From: Sphingomonas folli
GTDB lineage: Bacteria; Pseudomonadota; Alphaproteobacteria; Sphingomonadales; Sphingomonadaceae
Length of the DNA: 34,011 nt
NCBI RefSeq assembly: GCF_019429525.1
Contig: NZ_JAHXZL010000016.1
Coordinates: forward strand, 1-34,011
Reading direction: 5' to 3'
The position numbers and the translations under genes were made by a program. Of the stretch, positions 30,984-34,011 are shown piece after piece (the stretch's first letter is position 1; each line of letters begins with the position of its first letter). The notes below the pieces were generated by a model, which was not told the origin of the DNA, did not search any database, and was given only the letters and a program-made list of their open reading frames with translations.

Positions 30984-33484
30984 CACGAGCGGGTCACCGT
31001 CAGCCGCACGTTGCGGCCGAAGATCGGTCGGCCGTAGATCGCGTTGGCGGTGCCCTGGCCGCTCAGGTTGTCGGTGCGCGTGTTGCCCTCGGTCAGCCCC
31101 TTGGCATCGGTGAGATTGTCGCCGACCACCTGCACCTGCCAGTTGCCCCGCGTCGCGGTCACGCCCGCGCCGAAGGTGGAATAGGACGGCAGCGCGGTGT
31201 TGTTGTAGATGTCGACGTAGCGCTTCCCCATGTAATTCCATCGGCCGTAGAGGTCGACGTCGGTGTCGCCGGCGGTGAGCCGGAAGGTCGGGCGCAGGTT
31301 GCCGTAGACCTTGGGCTCGCGCACGATCTGCTTGCCCTCGGCCGCCGCCGGGTCGGCGCCGGTGCTGCTGCGGAAGTTGCGATACTCCGGGCTGCTGACG
31401 GTCAGCGCGGCGTTGAGCTGGAACCAGTCCGTCGCTTTGAGCAGGCCGTCGAGCTCGATGCCCTTGATCTGCGCCTCGCCGATGAAGGGCACGTTGACGT
31501 CGTTGCGCCCTGTGGTGGGGTCGAACGCCAGGAAGGAGGCGTTGAGCGGGTCGAAGTTGGTGTAGAAGCCCGTGGCGTAGAGGTACGAGCCGCCCGACTG
31601 CAGCTTGACGCCTACCTCATATTGGTCGGCCTTGGTGGTGATGATCGTCGGGTTGATCGTGTAGGTCACCTGCATCGACGGCGGCGTCTCGAGGTGCGAG
31701 GCGCGCGCGTAGAGGCCGAAGTGAGGCGTGAAGTCGTAGTTCACCCCCGCGGTCCAGTTGGTGATGTTGGGGTTGAGCTCGCGGTTCGTGATCGTGCCGG
31801 TGAAGCCGCGCGTGGCATTGTCCGCCAGGGTGGTCGCGTCGCCCAGATTGTACTGCGCGGTGTTCGCGGCATAGCCCGCGTAATCGTAGCGCTCGTGGCG
31901 GATGCCCGCGTCGACGCGCAGCCCGCGCACGATCTCCCAGGTGTCGTTGGCGTAGAGCGCGACCATCTTGGCGTCGGCGTCGCCCTTGGTCAGCGTCGCG
32001 GCATAGTTGAGCGCGCCATTGTCGGTCACGCGGCCGAGCACCGCGCCCGCGGCGGAGTAAGCGACCAGGTCGAGCGTGCGCGGCTTGCCCGCCACCTCGA
32101 TGAGATAGTTCTGGTAGATCGATTCGGCGCTGGCACCATAAGCGCTGGCGTAGACGCCGACCTTTAGGTCGTGGCGCCCGATCGCGGTGTCGAACGCGCG
32201 CGCGACGCTGAGGTCGCCCTGCGCCGAGTAGAAGCGCGAGTGGATGTCGCGGTACTGGCCCTGCACCACCAGCCCGGAGGCGGCATAGGGGTCGTAGACG
32301 GTGCTGGTGCCGGCGAGCACGTAGCCCATCGACGCGACCGGCCCGAAGGCGGCGCGCGAGGCGGCGAGATAGGAGTTGGCGAAGCTGGTGCCGTCGCTCG
32401 GGTTGGTGGTCGAGTAGAAAGCGGTGAAGTCGAGCCGCCCCTTGGTGAAGCCCGCCTTGGCGGAGACCAGCCAGTCGCCGAGGTCCGCGTCATATTGCAC
32501 GCCGGCGTTGACCATCTGCATGTGCCGCCCGGTGGCCAGGTCGCTCGATCGACCCTGGATCACGCCGGCGCCGTCGCGATACTTCAGGCTCACGTCGCGC
32601 AGCGCGGGCGAGTTCATCGTGCCGCTGAAATAGTCGATGTAGCGGTCGAGCGAGCGGCTCGGGTCGCGCGGGTCGGCGGTCGGGATCGGCAGGTAGAAGA
32701 CGTTGTGGTCGTTGACATAGTTGGCGCTGACCCTGAGCGTGCCGGCGCCGGTGTCGTGCGTCAGGTTGGCGCGGATCTGGCCGCCGCGATCGTTCGGGAA
32801 GCCGTTGTCGCGATAGCCCTCGTGGTAGCGCAGGAAGCCGCCGACCGCGTAATGCGTGTCGTCGCTCAGCCGGCCCGACTGGACCGCGTCGAGCCGGTAC
32901 AGCCCGGTGTCGCCGAGCGTGACGCGCGCCTTGCCGCGCGGCTCGTCGCGGCCGGTCACGGTCACCGCGTTGACGATCGCGCCCGAGTAGCTGGCATAGA
33001 CCGGGGCAGGGCCGCCGCGCACCACCTCGAGTCGCTCGGTCATGAGATCGGGGCGGAGCAGCGCGTCGCCGCGGAAGAAGAAGCCGTCGTTCTCGTGGAA
33101 CAGCGGGAGCCCGTCCTGCTGGAAGCTGACGAACCCGCCGTCGTTGGGCAGGCCGCGGATGCGATAGATGTTCTGCACCTCGCCGCCGGTCGATTCGGTC
33201 TGGAAGCCGGGCAGCTGGCCGATCAGGTCGGCGGTGTTGAGCGGGGCGATGCGCTGGATCTCGTCCTGCGACACCGAGTTGATGGCGTAGGACACGTCGA
33301 AGCGGCGCTCGGCGCGGGTCGAGCCCGTGACGATGATGTCGTCGGCGGCGGTGCCGTCCTCTCCCGAGGGAGCGGCCGGCGATTCGGCCGCGGTCGCGGG
33401 TGACGCGGCCTGCTGGGCCAGCGCGCCAGGGGCGCAGAGACAGATGGCCGAAGCGGCCGTGCAGACGAGCACGTGCTTTCTCAC
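30980..33484 (-). CDS. TonB-dependent outer membrane receptor
   Basis: This 834-residue outer membrane transporter is energised by TonB-ExbBD. It has a signal peptide (HVLVCTAASAICLCAPGALA) and a TonB box-like DDIIVTGSTRAERR. The plug domain (about residues 65-185) includes IQRIAPLNTADLIGQLPGFQ and LERLEVVRGGPAP-type TERLEVVRGGPAPVYASYSG. A 22-strand barrel follows, ending in the aromatic C-terminus RLTVTRSW. The GTG at 33484, with GGGGA nine bases upstream, starts the signal peptide. The substrate is unknown: no siderophore, cobalamin or sugar genes adjoin. It is coupled to the DUF218 gene, and TGAC repeats in 11-bp phase upstream suggest PhoB control, so a phosphorus compound is one possibility. 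Confidence 0.93.
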   Translation of the reverse strand: MRKHVLVCTAASAICLCAPGALAQQAASPATAAESPAAPSGEDGTAADDIIVTGSTRAERRFDVSYAINSVSQDEIQRIAPLNTADLIGQLPGFQTESTGGEVQNIYRIRGLPNDGGFVSFQQDGLPLFHENDGFFFRGDALLRPDLMTERLEVVRGGPAPVYASYSGAIVNAVTVTGRDEPRGKARVTLGDTGLYRLDAVQSGRLSDDTHYAVGGFLRYHEGYRDNGFPNDRGGQIRANLTHDTGAGTLRVSANYVNDHNVFYLPIPTADPRDPSRSLDRYIDYFSGTMNSPALRDVSLKYRDGAGVIQGRSSDLATGRHMQMVNAGVQYDADLGDWLVSAKAGFTKGRLDFTAFYSTTNPSDGTSFANSYLAASRAAFGPVASMGYVLAGTSTVYDPYAASGLVVQGQYRDIHSRFYSAQGDLSVARAFDTAIGRHDLKVGVYASAYGASAESIYQNYLIEVAGKPRTLDLVAYSAAGAVLGRVTDNGALNYAATLTKGDADAKMVALYANDTWEIVRGLRVDAGIRHERYDYAGYAANTAQYNLGDATTLADNATRGFTGTITNRELNPNITNWTAGVNYDFTPHFGLYARASHLETPPSMQVTYTINPTIITTKADQYEVGVKLQSGGSYLYATGFYTNFDPLNASFLAFDPTTGRNDVNVPFIGEAQIKGIELDGLLKATDWFQLNAALTVSSPEYRNFRSSTGADPAAAEGKQIVREPKVYGNLRPTFRLTAGDTDVDLYGRWNYMGKRYVDIYNNTALPSYSTFGAGVTATRGNWQVQVVGDNLTDAKGLTEGNTRTDNLSGQGTANAIYGRPIFGRNVRLTVTRSW

Positions 33485-33549
33485 GATGGTTCCCCGATGA
33501 TGTTGGTTTGTCACGGCTCGGCCGCTGCGACGGGAGCTAGGTCGGAGTG

Positions 33550-33589
33550 ATGACGTGCGGGTGACGGAACCGCGTCTTCGGCGTGACAG
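33550..33589 (-). promoter_or_regulatory. Candidate PhoB operator of the TonB receptor gene
   Basis: On the minus strand CTGTCAC (33589-33583), CCGTCAC (33567-33561) and ACGTCAT (33556-33550) are direct repeats spaced 22 and 11 bp apart, the periodicity of PhoB sites. A CTAGCT (33540-33535) lies 9 bp downstream, where a -10 is expected in PhoB-activated promoters. The start codon is at 33484. Confidence 0.5.
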
Positions 33590-33631
33590 CGGGGTGGTTC
33601 CCTCGCGGGTGAGATTTCTCGCATTTTCCCG

Positions 33632-33660
33632 TTGACGGCATGTTGGAGCCCCCGTATATG
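33632..33660 (+). promoter_or_regulatory. rRNA operon promoter
   Basis: TTGACG (33632-33637), an exact 17-bp spacer and TATATG (33655-33660) form a strong sigma-70 promoter about 310 bp upstream of the 16S start. Transcription should begin near 33667. It is divergent from the TonB receptor gene. Between 33590 and 33631 I see no other feature. Confidence 0.75.
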
Positions 33661-33772
33661 CCGGCTTCTCGACGGGGCGGGCCACTCGCTGGAACGCCTC
33701 ATCGATCAGCGCTAGACCAGGTGCCAGCGTCACTCCGGTAAAAGGGAGTTGGACGGGGCGCCGGTTTTTCGC

Positions 33773-33972
33773 GGCTCTTTGACATTGTAGGTTATAGATG
33801 AAGGGACATGTGGACGGTGGTCTGCGGGTCTGGCGCATTCAAGGTGCGTTGGGGTCGTCAGAGTTTAAGCCGTTTCATGTGTCCTTCACGTATCCATATG
33901 TGAAGTGCAGGAACGGCTCCTTGAAGTGAGCGGTGCATATCTGGTTATTCCGCCGGGTGTGTATCGAGCATC
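33773..33972 (+). promoter_or_regulatory. rrn leader with boxA antiterminator and processing stems
   Basis: GCTCTTTGACA (33774-33784) resembles the boxA antitermination element (TGCTCTTTAACA). Downstream, CTTCAC (33884-33889) pairs with GTGAAG (33900-33905), nested inside GCCGTT (33869-33874) with AACGGC (33912-33917). This is probably part of the leader folding used in 16S processing. Confidence 0.55.
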
Positions 33973-34011
33973 AAACTTGAGAGTTTGATCCTGGCTCAGA
34001 ACGAACGCTGG
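33973..34011 (+). rRNA. rrs: 16S ribosomal RNA, 5' end only
   Basis: AGAGTTTGATCCTGGCTCAG begins at 33980; this is the universal 27F site at E. coli positions 8-27, so the mature 5' end should be near 33973. GAACGAACGCTGG continues the conserved sequence and is typical of alphaproteobacteria. The gene runs off the window. Confidence 0.96.

Noticed and set aside
33779..33784. TTGACA as a -35 promoter element in the rrn leader
   Set aside because: No -10 follows at 16-18 bp, and the context GCTCTTTGACA fits boxA; a far better promoter lies at 33632-33660.

Overview
The window is high-GC (roughly 70% or more) chromosomal DNA, most likely from an alphaproteobacterium of the Sphingomonadales. Pointers are the Sphingomonas-like leader and start of a 16S rRNA gene at the right edge, the hspQ-rplU-rpmA order next to a tRNA-Ser, a TonB-dependent receptor, sparse Shine-Dalgarno sites with several GTG starts, and intergenic gaps filled with short GC-rich inverted repeats. 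I saw no transposase, integrase, prophage gene or CRISPR array. The organism assignment is an inference from gene content, not a database match.

Layout: (1) 451-4440 (+): a divergent molybdenum hydroxylase large subunit, ferrochelatase hemH and a phaB-type acetoacetyl-CoA reductase. (2) 4538-11667: a LysR regulator divergent from a complete tripartite RND efflux system (pump, adaptor, NodT-type outer membrane lipoprotein), with an LTTR-type palindrome at the lysR start. (3) 11674-17490 (+): a candidate phosphorus-scavenging block. A Tat-exported phospholipase C is followed by three overlapping genes: a DUF5690 membrane protein, a phosphonate-linked FAD amine oxidase and phosphonoacetaldehyde hydrolase (phnX). 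PhoB-box-like sequences precede both units. (4) 17517-20215: tRNA-Ser(CGA), hspQ, rplU-rpmA, a strong terminator with a competing fold, a GNAT acetyltransferase and a TetR regulator. (5) 20511-22755 (-): a secreted type-B carboxylesterase and a ThuA-domain protein. (6) 22991-23913 (+): a 53-residue protein coupled to a GAF-domain protein, then a small acidic protein. (7) 23969-26132: an FAH-family hydrolase divergent from FMN-dependent L-lactate dehydrogenase, a plausible end of an L-fucose/L-rhamnose route. (8) 26116-29660: a membrane protein, a CPA2 antiporter and an exported esterase behind a LacI-type operator. (9) 29853-33484 (-): a TonB-dependent receptor translationally coupled to a DUF218/YdcF-type protein, with 11-bp-phased TGAC repeats upstream. 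(10) 33632-34011: an rrn promoter, leader with boxA, and the 16S start.

The most coherent biological story is organophosphorus acquisition. Phospholipase C attacks phosphocholine lipids outside the inner membrane. The DUF5690 protein, FAD oxidase and PhnX form a phosphonatase route that replaces the PhnW transaminase with an oxidase. The TonB receptor/DUF218 pair may share the same phosphate-starvation control. The PhoB sites and the transporter role are inferences from sequence pattern.
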